DNA of 64,000 nucleotides from Epiperipatus broadwayi (GCA_028023455.1 JAQFVV010012510.1:2647420-2711419), one strand, 5' to 3'; counted from the first letter of the stretch, positions 37,511 through 48,940 are shown. Program-made: numbers and translations. The notes: generated by a model not told the origin, from the letters alone.

Positions 37511-37690
37511 TATTTCCAGTCTTGACTAATCAATCAAATGCTGTTAATATATTTTTCAGCACTCCTGTTATCAAAAATATCCATTTGCATGCGCAACTCA
37601 TATATTTAATGCATCGAGATTAAGCAACCCCAACATTGCTTTGTTAAGTAAGTGAAATACTCTCCATCCAAATCACAAGGTAAAATGTTA
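36550..37690. other. AT-rich non-coding DNA with simple repeats
   Basis: Holds a G-run at about 36901-36911, T-runs, and a (TA)n(TG)n tract at 37480-37511. No exon support. Confidence 0.6.
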
Positions 37691-37699
37691 TATACATAC

Positions 37700-38005
37700 A
37701 TATTTCGAAAAGGAAATACATGAGTGAGAGAACAAACAGATGTTACTGCCGTCATTGAAAGAATTAAGAGACTGAAGTAGAGTTGGGATGGACATATTGC
37801 TAGAAAAGATGATAATAGATGGGCAGATAAATCTTAAACTGGATTCCAAGACATTGTAAAATATCTAGAAAGAGACCATGTGTGGGATGGATGGATGAAA
37901 TAAGGAAGTGTGCTTGAGTGATGTGGAAAAAAGAGGCTAGAGATCAGAGAAAATGGACTTGGAGATATCTTCATCCAGGTGTGCATTGATAATGGTTGAA
38001 AATAA
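37700..38005 (+). pseudogene. RTE-type LINE, 3' fragment
   Basis: It begins at the ...YMSERTNRCYCRHxERIKRLK-like point and runs through ILNWIPRHCKxxxKRPCVGW-like and LxxPSSRCAL-like frames to the conserved ending tgataatggttgaaaata. This is the plus-strand counterpart of the fragments at 36.1 and 58.0 kb, and it is heavily frameshifted. Confidence 0.8.
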
Positions 38006-38009
38006 ATAT

Positions 38010-39645
38010 ATATCCATATTGTACAATGTATTAGGAATAGAGGTAGTCGACAAGACCGAAAATTACATATATTGTTGGAGAAATATGATATTTAATTAAT
38101 TACAAATACTTGACTTATAATTGTTCTCTTATATGGGCATTAAAATGAATAGAAAAGAACGATCTTGTAATGAGTGGAACTAAACTATGTAAAAATAAGG
38201 TTATTTCGGCATCTAGGAATTATTGGATATTTCTTCCTTATTTACAACTTTCTACATATGCTCCTTCTTATACATGATTGAGGCTTCTAGAGTGTTGCTG
38301 GAAAATATATTAACGACATTTGTTTAATTAGTTTGTACCAGAAATTATATATAATGTTAGGGAAATGCTGTATTTAATTATATATATGGTAATAGATAAA
38401 ATATATATATATATAATTGAAATGGGAGAGAGCTTTTATTTGTGAATATTCATTTTTATGCATAAAAAAATTGAAATGACTAATAAATAACAAAAATAAA
38501 TGCTTTTATATAACCTGAATAAATATAACTAATAATTGTATCATTATACATTTGATTTACAAGATAAATCATCCTTCTGCGCCGCCGAATTCACCAGCTT
38601 GATATAAAAAATAATGTGAAGTGTGTTACAATTGAATGGAATATTTAGTAGCCCCATGATTCGATCTTAATAATGATAATAATAATATTTTGTTAAGATA
38701 TAAAACTAGATAGAATATATATTTGTTATAAAAAAAAGAGGGCTCTAAGGTTGGTTATAACTGATTTTAAAAAAATGAATTTTTTAAATATAATCTCTAT
38801 ATAAGATTAATACCAGAAGTTTCTCATCACATTCATTTATCACTTATCATAAGCCTTTTAAATCCCAAAATCATATATAAAACATAGAATAATACAGAAA
38901 ACATTAACACATTTTAAAAGAAAACTTATGTTTTCATTAAGAGATTTATTCAGCACGATAAAGGTGTATAATTTATTGAGTTTCAGTCCGGTCCAACTTA
39001 ATTAATCTCTAATAACAGAATGATGTATAATTAGTTGATTAGACTGAATCAAGCTATATACATTTTTATTGGTTTGAATATACTGCTTAACTAAAATTGA
39101 AACAAAACAACATACATGTATTATGTTAACAGATTTAATTTCTACAGGTATAATTAATTAATTATCAAGGTTACAAAAGGTATATTAAAATCTTACAATG
39201 TTTACTTATCTGTTGTAGCCGTTTTGTTCCTTCTGCAAGACTTAATTGGAATTGTGGCTTCTACCTCACTGGAAAATCGGCTTTCCTATTTTAGAATCTT
39301 CTAAATTATTCTTTATTAAAATCTTAATCAATTTTTTGTTAACCTGAAGTCTATTGTTTATCTTCTATATATATAGCAAAAATAATATTTACTTTATTGC
39401 ATTTAAATAAACAGAACTAAACTAGAAAAATTATTCCTAATTTAATTCTATCATTTTTAAATAACGTTTTATATCTCTGACTTTAAAAGTTCTTATAAAA
39501 CTCGTTTTATTTCCGTTGCCACTATAACATTATTCCTAAAATAATTAAATAATTGTAAAAAAATAACTAAAATCCAATAACTAATAGCTAAATAATAAAG
39601 TCAAATGCTTAAAAAAAAAAAATTCATTCGACATCATTTTCTACG
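38010..39645. other. AT-rich non-coding DNA, no feature recognised
   Basis: TA-rich low complexity, no repeat match within the window and no exon support. Confidence 0.5.
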
Positions 39646-39649
39646 CTTA

Positions 39650-39768
39650 ACTTTGTGCCATTCGGGCCGTTGGTAGAGCGTCAGAGTTGGTATCGGGGGT
39701 CCCAGAATTGACTCTGGCGCTCAAACTTTCTTAAGCATTTCCGAGTAATAAAGCGATTAACATTTTTT
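39650..39768 (+). repeat. tRNA-derived SINE, family shared with 33.2 kb
   Basis: gggccgttggtagagcgtca is an A-box region, ggtcccagaattgactctgg a B-box region, and the tail contains aagcatttccgagtaataaa, then gcgattaacatttttt. Order and tail agree with the minus-strand copy at 33175-33310. It has several CpGs, unlike its surroundings. Confidence 0.75.
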
Positions 39769-39774
39769 TGTGTG

Positions 39775-40950
39775 TTTGTAAATAGATCAACATTATGTAC
39801 TTGTTGAGTGATTTATTTTAACATTATCATACAAACCTCACACCTTAATATCCAAAATAAATACTCATAGTAGTATAATATGGACTGATCTTTTCTAAAA
39901 TATATATTCATATTAGTTTAACAAATGATGTAATAATTTTTCATCTTTATTACTGATACAATATATAATTATATACCATATAGAGAAATTCAATATCTTT
40001 ACTGAATATGAGAATTAAGCATCTGCAATATAGAATAATAAGCATGAGAGACTTCCTAATTAATACATTAATATAGGTGTAAATTCGAAAACTATCATCT
40101 TCTTAGGTGATCAATGTGAAAATACAGAAGATATATCTACTAACATTTAGACAAAATAAAAATTCAACTAGATAATGACAGTGTTATTACTTGACCGCAA
40201 AGATGTAGAAAGTTGTAAAAAATTAAGAATTTTGGAAATAGGATGCATTAAATCACAAAACAAAATAGAACAACTTAAAGATTTCACTTTTTGATCAATC
40301 TAAACAAAAATAGTAAATAAATAATGGAAAAGCTTTATTTCTTGAGAGATCATAAAAAGTCGGAAGTGGCGAACTATAATCGATGGAAGATATCACTGTA
40401 GTAAATCACACAGAGCAAGAAAACTAATAATAAACACAATGTGAAATCAAATTTGAAGTGATAAAGACTAACTTGTCAATTTAAATTTAATTGATGGATT
40501 TTTATTAACTGTGGAAAAAAAACTCTTCCATACAGATGATAGTTTGATTGTTTCATTATTCCTTCTTTTAAAAGTTTCTATGGTTTCTGTAAATATTATT
40601 TGTTGGTGGTTGTTGAGTATGGATAGGACACAATTTTGGATAAATCTATGTGATGTTTCTGTAAGATATTATAAATTATGGTACATATTTCACCCAATAT
40701 ACATATGTGGATGTTTATGTGTAACCCTTCAAAATCTTAGATGATCTTTTTATCAGTGAGTGAATAAACCTTATTAAAATTATTATGTTGAAATATCTCT
40801 TCTAAAATATAAAAAATTTAAATTTTCATAATTCCTTAATTAAAGAAAAAACATATTGCTATATGTATCAAATTATCATCAGTAAATAGCCATTCATAAA
40901 CAACATTATATTTCTTATTGCATTATCAAATTCATATAATATTAAAATCA
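39775..40950. other. AT-rich non-coding DNA, no feature recognised
   Basis: The frame 40511-40744 has no recognisable domain and is probably chance. Confidence 0.45.
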
Positions 40951-40952
40951 TT

Positions 40953-41182
40953 TATTACAATGCTTTTTACAACCTACTATTAACGGTATATAAAGATATA
41001 TGTGGGTATATAAATAATGATTATAAGATAGAATATATATGTAAAATGCAAAAGTATATGTTCGTGTATATTTGTATTCATGTATTTATATTGTGTTTGT
41101 TATAGTTCTGAAGAAGATTGCTGGTGGAGCAATCAAAACTGTCAATAGTGGGTTATAAAAAGCATTGTAAAAGTAATACAGA
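40953..41182 (+). mobile_element. small inverted-repeat element with hammerhead-like core, copy 2
   Basis: The left end ttattacaatgctttttaca and the right end (…gcattgtaaaagtaat) are inverted repeats of about 32 bp, the same ends as at 3958-4093. The + strand at 41108-41143 has CTGAAGA, then a GATTGCT/AGCAATC stem with a GGTGG loop, then AAAAC and TGTC. It lies directly upstream of LINE gamma sequence. Confidence 0.55.
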
Positions 41183-41189
41183 ATATAAA

Positions 41190-42437
41190 TGGTATTGTAA
41201 CGGTCAGAAAACGTGTGACTCGTAAACATAGTGCAGAATTCGACCACCATACAGAATTTTTATTGGGAGATATTAAGTTAAGTGTGGTGAATAGATATAG
41301 TTATTTGGGAATTATTTTAAGTAATCAGAAAAATTATTTGGATGAATGGGAGAAAAATTGATAAATGAAGCAAAGAAAAGAAAGGGATTGATAAAGAAAT
41401 TAATAGTATTTTCATATAATAAATATGATGTAGCTAGAATTATATGGAAAGGAGTTGCAGTAGCAGGGTTAACATATGGTAATGATGCATTATATGTTAG
41501 TAAAAAGATATTAGATTATTTAGAAAAAGCTCAAAGGGAAGCATTGGATGCAGAAGTATGGACAGCAAGGGAGGCAATTCAAGGAGAAATGGGATGGTCA
41601 AGTTTTCATATGAGAGATGCAAAAAGTAAAATGAAAATGTTTGGTAGATTGCAGTTTATGGATAATAAAAGAATAGCTAAAATAGTATTTAATTGGGTTA
41701 TGAGTAAAGGGCAGGTAACAAGATGGGTGAGAAAGGTAATGCGCTATGCAAAAGATTTGGATAAAGAATTTATATCAGTATATTTGTACAAAAGATGGGA
41801 TGATTGTGTTAAGAGGATTATTGAGTGTTATAGTAGTAAGGAATGGGATAAAAGAATAAATTTATTAATAAAGACTAGGGAGTTAGAGAGATGGAGAAAT
41901 AGTATGGAGAGTAAAAAGAGTTTAAATATATATAGAAATAAACAGAATATTAGGTGTGAGTTAATATATGATAATAGTAAGGAAAGTAGTTTATTGTTTA
42001 AGGCTGGAACGGGATCTTTAGCTACAAAAGAATATGTATGTAAATGGAAAAATATGGGTGATTTATTTTGTAAATTATGTAAGGAAGGAATTGAAAATAT
42101 TAGGCATTTGTTAATTGAATGTAAATGTTTGAAAACAGAAAGGGTACATATAATGAAGTTGTGGAAAAATAAATATGAAAAGAGTGATTATACAGAAAGT
42201 GAATTATTGGTTTTTATGCTGGGTTTGGGAAAAGATAAGGGGGATTTAGATATAAAGGTTATAGAGTTGACAAAAATTATGTTGTGGAAATGGGATAGAG
42301 CAGATTATGGGTAAATTTAGAGTGGGGAATGTAAAAGAAAGTGGCTAACAGGTTTATCTGGGCTTAATTGCTGAGATATTCTTGACTTCGTTTAAGGAGA
42401 AGCCATAATACATCACATCACATCACATCACATCACA
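41190..42437 (+). CDS. LINE family gamma, C-terminal part (copy 1)
   Basis: A 5'-truncated non-LTR retrotransposon. A short frame (about 41222-41360) carries the end of the reverse transcriptase thumb, with SVVNRYSYLGIILS. One frameshift at about 41346-41357 separates it from the long open frame 41346-42314 (322 codons). That frame holds AGLTYGNDALYVSKKILDYL (the post-RT YG..al motif), GEMGWSSFHMRDAK and a C-terminal C-x2-C...H-x4-C cluster (CKLCKEGIENIRHLLIECK), as in the zinc-finger tail of many LINEs. Clade not assigned. The 3' UTR of about 100 bp ends gccataatacatcacatca with a (CATCA)n tail at 42411-42437. The long open frame suggests fairly recent activity. Confidence 0.85.
42411..42437 (+). 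repeat. (CATCA)n pentanucleotide tail of LINE gamma
   Basis: Five CATCA units plus CA terminate the first LINE copy. The same tail in two-unit form ends copy 2, and in complement (TGATG)n begins the fragment at 48903. Short-repeat 3' tails instead of poly-A are known for several non-LTR clades. Confidence 0.9.
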
Positions 42438-43264
42438 TGGTCAAGTTTTCATATGAGAGATGCAAAAAGTAAAATGAAAATGTTTGGTAGATTGCAGTTT
42501 ATGGATAATAAAAGAATAGCTAAAATAGTATTTAATTGGGTTATGAGTAAAGGGCAGGTAACAACATGGGTGAGAAAGGTAATGCGCTATGCAAAAGATT
42601 TGGATAAAGAATTTATATCAGTATATTTGTACAAAAGATGGGATGATTGTGTTAAGAGGATTATTGAGTGTTATAGTAGTAAGGAATGGGATAAAAGAAT
42701 AAATTTATTAATAAAGACTAGGGAGTTAGAGAGATGGAGAAATAGTATGGAGAGTAAAAAGAGTTTAAATATATATAGAAATAAACAGAATATTAGGTGT
42801 GAGTTAATATATGATAATAGTAAGGAAAGTAGTTTATTGTTTAAGGCTGGAACGGGATCTTTAGCTACAAAAGAATATGTATGTAAATGGAAAAATATGG
42901 GTGATTTATTTTGTAAATTATGTAAGGAAGGAATTGAAAATATTAGGCATTTGTTAATTGAATGTAAATGTTTGAAAACAGAAAGGGTACATATAATGAA
43001 GTTGTGGAAAAATAAATATGAAAAGAGTGATTATACAGAAAGTGAATTATTGGTTTTTATGCTGGGTTTGGGAAAAGATAAGGGGGATTTAGATATAAAG
43101 GTTATAGAGTTGACAAAAATTATGTTGTGGAAATGGGATAGAGCAGATTATGGGTAAATTTAGAGTGGGGAATGTAAAAGAAAGTGGCTAACAGGTTTAT
43201 CTGGGCATAATTGTTGAGATATTCTTGACTTCGTTTAAGGAGAAGCCATAATACATCACATCAC
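42437..43264 (+). CDS. LINE family gamma, duplicated 3' segment (copy 2)
   Basis: An exact continuation at an offset of 843 bp. From 42437 the sequence repeats 41594 onward with only about three differences: AGATGG/ACATGG (one Arg-to-Thr change), gggctta/gggcata and gctgag/gttgag. The open frame 42453-43157 (234 codons) keeps the zinc-finger-like CKLCK...HLLIEC block. It begins directly at the end of copy 1's CATCA tail and itself ends with a shorter (CATCA)n at 43254-43264. It is not an independent gene. Either a second 5'-truncated insertion landed in the tail of the first, or a local tandem duplication or assembly effect occurred. Confidence 0.9.
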
Positions 43265-45410
43265 CCGTGGTATTGAGTTCGAACATAGTTTATCGGTTCC
43301 ACAATACAATCCACGAAGCAACGCATCTGATGCGATATTAGTAAATATTTCCTTAGGCACGGTGGTCAGGGATATGCAAGGGACTCATGATTTTATTCTC
43401 GAGTTAGCCAATAATCAAACTAATATTAATTAAACATTCATATTTACATAATCGAGGAAATATTATATAGAATGGGGATCGAATAAATGAAACGTAAATG
43501 CAGACATATAGTTTAAAATTATTTATTAACACATTTTAATAAAACAATCTAATAATATTTTATGGACTAACAGCTTCAGTAGCGGGATTTGCGACATGAT
43601 TATATTTTAAAGAATACATTTATTTATTTAGACATTATTTTATATTGATGATTTCAGTAGCGGTATTTCCGATACTGTAATGTTTACAAAAGGAATACAT
43701 TTATTTGAAGGCGTAATCTAGCTACCTAAAATTCTCGAGTGAGTATTTCTAATGCATGCCTTGGGGAATTTATACCTTTGCAATGCAAGAGTCTAAGTAA
43801 GATTTAAGAGTAGCGGCGAGCATATATTTATTTAATTAAAATATTTATTTTATGACTAAGGGCAAACATTTATTTGAGAGTGAATTATGAAGATAATGCA
43901 GAGGCGGAGTGATATATAGAATAATAAAACTAAGTAAAGGAACACGTGGTACGCTTTAGAAAGGCGATATGGAATGGCAGTATATTGAAACTGCAATGCC
44001 GCAAATGAGTTTATAAAACTGTCGGGCTGGTCTCTGCCGCGGCCCGGCGAAGTAAGGTGTCACATAAGCATAACCAGGGACAAGCAGTACGTGTCGCAAT
44101 TTGCCAGCTGGCTGCATGACAGGTCAAATCCTACGGGAGCATTTATTATGTCCGCTTGTGTAGGACGACGGGGGTTAATTTCAACCCTGAAGAATCCGGA
44201 ATATTTACGGCGGAATAGATCATCGCGTCTCTAAAACGTAACACATGTATACTTATAAACGATTATGATAAGATTTAAATGGATTTCTAATTCGGCCCGA
44301 CATTATCAACATTTACTAAAGAACGTTGGTGACTCTCAAAGAAATGTAATTTTCTGGAATTATTCATGATGATTTAATATATACAAAACATATCTAAACT
44401 GGGAATGATTACAACTAATATGCCAGCCATTTGCGAAGTTGTAGACCCCTGCATTAAAATAAATGAAGCATTGAATGCGTGTCGATTTATATGAAAGTTA
44501 AGTTATTAAAGAAAGTAAATATTAATGGAAATTTGACACGCATTCATTGTTTTAAACGATCATAGATTTAAACTTTGAAAATAGAGACAATTGTGAGCAT
44601 GCAATAATTAAATAATAAATATAGATAAAATGTAGATTTTAGAAATACGCATCCCAGATAGAGTGAGGTAAGCTAGATTATTAGAGAAATTTACATATTA
44701 AATTAATTATTCAATTTAGTTATACAAATGGTAGTTTTTACATTTTATAATTTAGATAAGTAGTATGAAGAAGAGCTATAGCATATTATTAGAGTACTCT
44801 AGAGTTTGAACACAGACAGGTACCTGTTTTATAAGAAGTTTTCTTATTCCATGAGTTTAGCAGCAAAAAGTTCACGAGTGGCAAGTCTTTCTTGTATTTA
44901 GATATTTCATTTAATTTCACAGCAGCAGCAGCTTTTTCATTTATTTCAGGCAGCAGATCTTCATGGTGAATTTATGACGGGCAATGGAAAGTTCAGCATC
45001 CGATAGGCCATCTCCCGATGGAGAATAATCTAGGTGCTTTACTCGGTCATACCTTGGCAGGAACAAATTATTTTTATTATTTTTGGAGACTCTCAGTGAT
45101 CGAGAGCAAAGCTAAAGTTTAAGTGAATGTCTCCAGCAAATCTAAGATAGCCTCTTTTCTTATCTTGATCTTTCACATTTTTGTTAAGATATTTTTAGGT
45201 TCTACTTAATCTGCCCTGAGGATAATCAATGCATTTAGTTGGTTTTTAATTAAAGAAAGCTGCCATTCTATTGTTTACATTTTACATTTACTAATTACAT
45301 TTTTGGGGAATTTTTCTTTAATTAATCTATTATCTATCACTGACCGATGCTTTTAAATTTTAAAAACAAAAAGGGAACATAAGATTATTTTAACTTTTAA
45401 TTAAATATTA
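43265..45410. other. unidentified block with degenerate repeats and a CpG-dense island
   Basis: No frame of useful length. At 43572-43712 two related units share ttcagtagcgg, then atttg/atttc, and end in gaatacatttatttg or similar; a weaker third, agagtagcggcgagc, is at about 43808. Bases 43940-44240 are about half GC with some twenty CpGs, including gccgcggcccggcgaag. Another GC-mixed patch at 44940-45060 contains catctcccgatggagaataa. It may be an LTR or leader of an unrecognised element, or an intronic promoter or enhancer of the RhoGAP gene. Confidence 0.5.
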
Positions 45411-45411
45411 T

Positions 45412-45541
45412 ATCAGATATTTTTCCATGTGTCATAGCATCGGCCGGGACGCGAACCCACAACCGTCTGCAACCAACTACTTGCTTGCATGGCGGCTGCG
45501 ATACCTCTCGGCTAACAACGCAAGACTCATCAGATATTTTT
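45412..45541 (-). repeat. tRNA-derived SINE with exact 13-bp target-site duplication
   Basis: atcagatattttt occurs at 45412-45424 and 45529-45541. The minus-strand body is nearly identical to the SINE at 35.2 kb: gttagccgagaggtatcgca, then gtgggttcgcgtcccggcc (intact B box GGTTCGCGTCC), then a tail with atgctatgacacatgg. It is the best-preserved SINE in the window. Confidence 0.95.
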
Positions 45542-45544
45542 AGA

Positions 45545-45875
45545 ATTATTATTAAATGAAATTTAAACAAAGCAATAAATACGAACTTTATAATCCAAAA
45601 TAAATGATTAAAATTATACAAAATTATATAACTAAACGAAATCTAAATTATATTATTTTATCCCTATTTATTGCGTTTAATTTGAGATCAAAATGTGTGC
45701 GTGTTTATGCTGAATTCTACATATATTTATACATTTTTAATATTGTTACACACACAATTCGATATCAAAAAGTTTAAATTTGGGCGGGATAGACCGGTCA
45801 GTGAGAGACGACAGAAAAAGGTGAAACTTAAGATTCGAATACGAATCTTACTGTTTCAGTATTAATATTACATTC
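45545..45875. other. AT-rich non-coding DNA, no feature recognised
   Basis: Only TA-rich sequence. A small palindromic ...agattcgaatacgaatct... lies at 45831-45848. Confidence 0.5.
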
Positions 45876-45879
45876 ATAA

Positions 45880-46730
45880 ATATATATGGCCATTCCATCT
45901 CTAAGAAATAAAAGTAGTATATATATATATATTCTAAAGACGAGTTTTGCAATGACTATGCCAACCAATCTGAGAACTATAAAATACATTCTCTTGCAGA
46001 AAATGTGCTATTTGGTATTTTGCATGTTACATTTTAACTTCTTCTGCAGAATGTTTTTTCATTGGAAATACTTCACCATTAATTCTAATGGCAGGGTTCT
46101 AATGCTTTCTGTGTAATCTTTTTAATGGAAATAATCAACGTTACACTTTTTTAGAATATTTTTGAGATAATCCTTATAACAAATGGAATGAATCTACTTC
46201 TCCCACAGAATATATGATCAAGTTCACTGTAAAACATTCCTTTAAGAAATATTGTAACGTTCATGAGTGTCACATGTCCAATTAATCTAAGGTTGATTTT
46301 ATAGTAAATATTGTAACGTTCATGAGTGTCACATGTCCAATTAATCTAAGGTTGATTTTATAGTAGGTACTATCTAGCAAGTTAAAAACATATGAGATCT
46401 TGTCGTTGTGTTTTTAAAATTTTGCAGAGCATCCTTAACTGAAACTTTTCTAATGTGTATATTGAGTCGATAGAGTGCCCATGTATCACTTCCATACAAC
46501 ATATTAGGTTAAGTAATACTCGCACTAGTTATTTTATTATGGATGATATGTTCTATCTTTTAACTTATTAAAGTAAGACATTGGAGTCTGTGTACATATC
46601 AACATCTAATGGCATTTTTTTACTTAAAAACTATTAAGATTTGAAAATCATTCTCAAGTTTATAACCATCTAAGGTAAAATTTGTTGATCTTTTTTTCCC
46701 ATTAATGGTTGATAAAAAACTTTAGTTTTT
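45880..46730 (-). pseudogene. LINE family beta fragment (post-RT region)
   Basis: The reverse complement at about 46430-46520 reads TLEKFQLRMLCK preceded by a decayed C-M-E-V-I-H-G-H-S remnant of LYGSETWTLY. The stretch 46140-46250 contains FVIRIISKIF-like coding homologous to that at 3.8 kb. It is broken by stops and by a 59-bp tandem duplication at 46251-46365. It is the sister of the 3690-4400 fragment, in the same orientation. Confidence 0.7.
46251..46365. repeat. tandem duplication, period 59 bp
   Basis: attgtaacgttcatgagtgt followed by cacatgtccaattaatctaa and ggttgattttatagta occurs at 46251 and again at 46310 without visible mismatch, so the duplication is recent and lies inside a dead LINE. 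Confidence 0.96.
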
Positions 46731-46999
46731 TTTTTTTTTTTTTGAGCATTAATTAATTGTTAAACGAGAGTTTTTATATGTTTCATTCAAAACATTAAAT
46801 ATAATCTGTTGATATTTTGAACTGGCAAAAATCGTGCAATCATCAACATAATGCAAATCCATAATCCATTTTAAATCGATTTAAATAAAAAATTTCACAA
46901 ACAAATATCATAAACATATATCTACACTACTTTATAATAAAACAATATTTTAAAATACTGTCTTCTTTCATTCCCTTTTTAATATACATTATATCTACA

Positions 47000-48206
47000 G
47001 AGAACTTTGGATTTCAACCAACTAAAAGAACAAGCTGGATTTAAAAGAGGCTTTATGACAATGGATCATATCTAAGTATTGAGAAAAGTTAAAGATGTTA
47101 TAGCTTTGGATTTGTGGATCATAAAAAAGCATTTGATTCTATAAGCATTTCCTCGGTGATTAAAGCATTGGATTATTAAGATACAGACCCAGGATATTGT
47201 CATATTCAAAAAATATTTATAAAAATGCAACAGCAACAATTAGATTACATAATGATGGTAAGAAGGTTAACGTTAAGAAGGGTGTAAGACAGGACGACTC
47301 CATATTTCCAAAACTTTTTGCAGCAGTGCGTTAAGAAGTATTTTGTGGTTTAAAATGGGAAGTTAAAGGGATAAAAAATAGAAATTATTGAAGTTAAAGG
47401 AATAAAAATAAATGAATATTATTTAAGTCATTTAGATTTCGCAATGATGTAGTTGTTTTTGCAAATAATGCTTCACAGCTGCAGGAAATGTTGCAAGAGT
47501 TATCAGATGAAAGCAAGAAAGTAGACTAAAGATAAATGTTAAAAAGACTAAAATAATGTTCAATGAATTTTCTCAAAAATGAAAATAAAGATTAATCATG
47601 ATGAGTTAGGAGAAGTTAACAACCATATATAGCTTCGTCAGATTATTACCAGAGATTAAAACATAATGAATGAAATTAATCATAGGATTAAACTGGGTTG
47701 GAATGATTTTGGTAGAAATAACTTAATATTAAAAGGAAATATTCCTGTGTGTTTGAAAATGAACGTTTTTAATAAATGCGTTTTACCAGTTCTTACTTAT
47801 GGATCTGAGACTCGAACACTTAATAGACAAACAATATGAAGATTTCAGATCACTCCAAGAAGTATGGAGATATGCATGTTAAGAGTAACAAGAAGAGACT
47901 GAAAACGAAATACATGGGTAAGAGATCAAACAAGTGTTTCTGACATCATTGAAAGAATTAAGAGACTGACATGGAATTGGGCTGGTCATATTTCTAGAAG
48001 AGATAGACAGTTGAAATCTTAAACTGGATTCCAAGAGATTGTAAAAGACTCAGAAAGAGACAACATGTGAGGTGGGTGTTTGAAATAAGAAAGTGTACAA
48101 GGGTGATGCAGAGAAGAGAAGGTAGAGATTGGAGAAAATGGATTGGACTTGGAGAGATCTTCATATTGGAATGGATTGATAATGGTTGACAATGATGATG
48201 ATGATT
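47000..48206 (+). pseudogene. RTE-type LINE, reverse transcriptase to 3' end
   Basis: The largest RTE copy. In alternating frames it carries EQAGFKRGFMTMDHI (RT palm start), a KAFDSI block, a KGVRQDDSIFPKLF block (the GvrQGd..SP motif with G-to-D change), SHLDFAMM where F-A-D-D is expected, KINVKKTKIMF, then ITRDxNIMNEINHRIKLGWN. After RT come NTWVRDQTSVSDIIERIKRL and WIPRDCKRLRKRQHVRW-like stretches. It ends in (GAT)n at 48193-48206, a short-repeat tail typical of RTE elements. Many stops and frameshifts make it non-functional. Confidence 0.9.
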
Positions 48207-48209
48207 TAT

Positions 48210-48900
48210 AAGAACATTGTTTTAATAATATTTGTTCACATTAAATATTTAGTTAAATAACATATGATGACATTAATTAGTTCAATTATTGAATAAAACT
48301 TGCATTTATTTATTCAATAAATTCCCTGTCCCAAAATGCTTCATTTTTGTAGAAAACGTAACTTTGTTTGATATATATTCCTATTACAAGGATAAATATT
48401 GTCAGTATTTTTATCCAACTTGATGTAATTTTAGTATGTTATTTTTTATATAATTCATTCCATAAACAACTTTTAAGTATAAATAAATTGTATAATAAAT
48501 AACTTTTACTTTATATGTAATATATTTGTCAATGATATATTTTCTGTTTTTGAAGACATCATTTTCAAAGAGTCTATCTACACCATAATGGCAATTCAAT
48601 TGTCTAAAAGTAAAAAATTAACACAATTTAATAACAAAATATATTTTTTGATTATTATTATTACATGAGTAAATATATTGTTTTTTTTTACAATAAACAA
48701 AATATATTCACGTTGCAATATCGGTCTAGAAAAAATATGTAAGCAAGTTAACGATACAAACAACCCTCCCTCCTCCAGACAACAAAAACTATTATTTAAA
48801 TTTTACTAATAATTCAACCAACAAACAATATTTATTAAATAAAAAATTCTCTTAAATATCACATGATTATTTACTATTCTTACACAAGCTGTTAAAACAG
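48210..48900. other. AT-rich non-coding DNA, no feature recognised
   Basis: No supportable exon; the minus frame 48411-48599 is chance translation. Confidence 0.5.
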
Positions 48901-48902
48901 AA

Positions 48903-48940
48903 TGTGATGTGATGTGATGTATTATGGCTTCTCCTTAAAC
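48903..48940 (-). mobile_element. 38-bp LINE gamma 3' terminus fused to R1
   Basis: (TGATG)n followed by tattatggcttctccttaaa is the exact complement of the 3' end of LINE gamma (aaggagaagccataatacat + tail). After ccttaaac the sequence continues directly as R1 (tctccatacagtag). The junction shares aaac with both. It is either an extreme 5'-truncated LINE insertion or a template switch. Confidence 0.85.

Noticed and set aside
40511-40744. 77-codon frame upstream of the LINE
   Set aside because: No similarity to LINE endonuclease or reverse transcriptase motifs; composition of translated AT-rich DNA.
45425-45528. Possible functional tRNA gene (good A and B boxes)
   Set aside because: Target-site duplication, A-rich tail and a second near-identical copy show it is a SINE; the acceptor arm is not formed.
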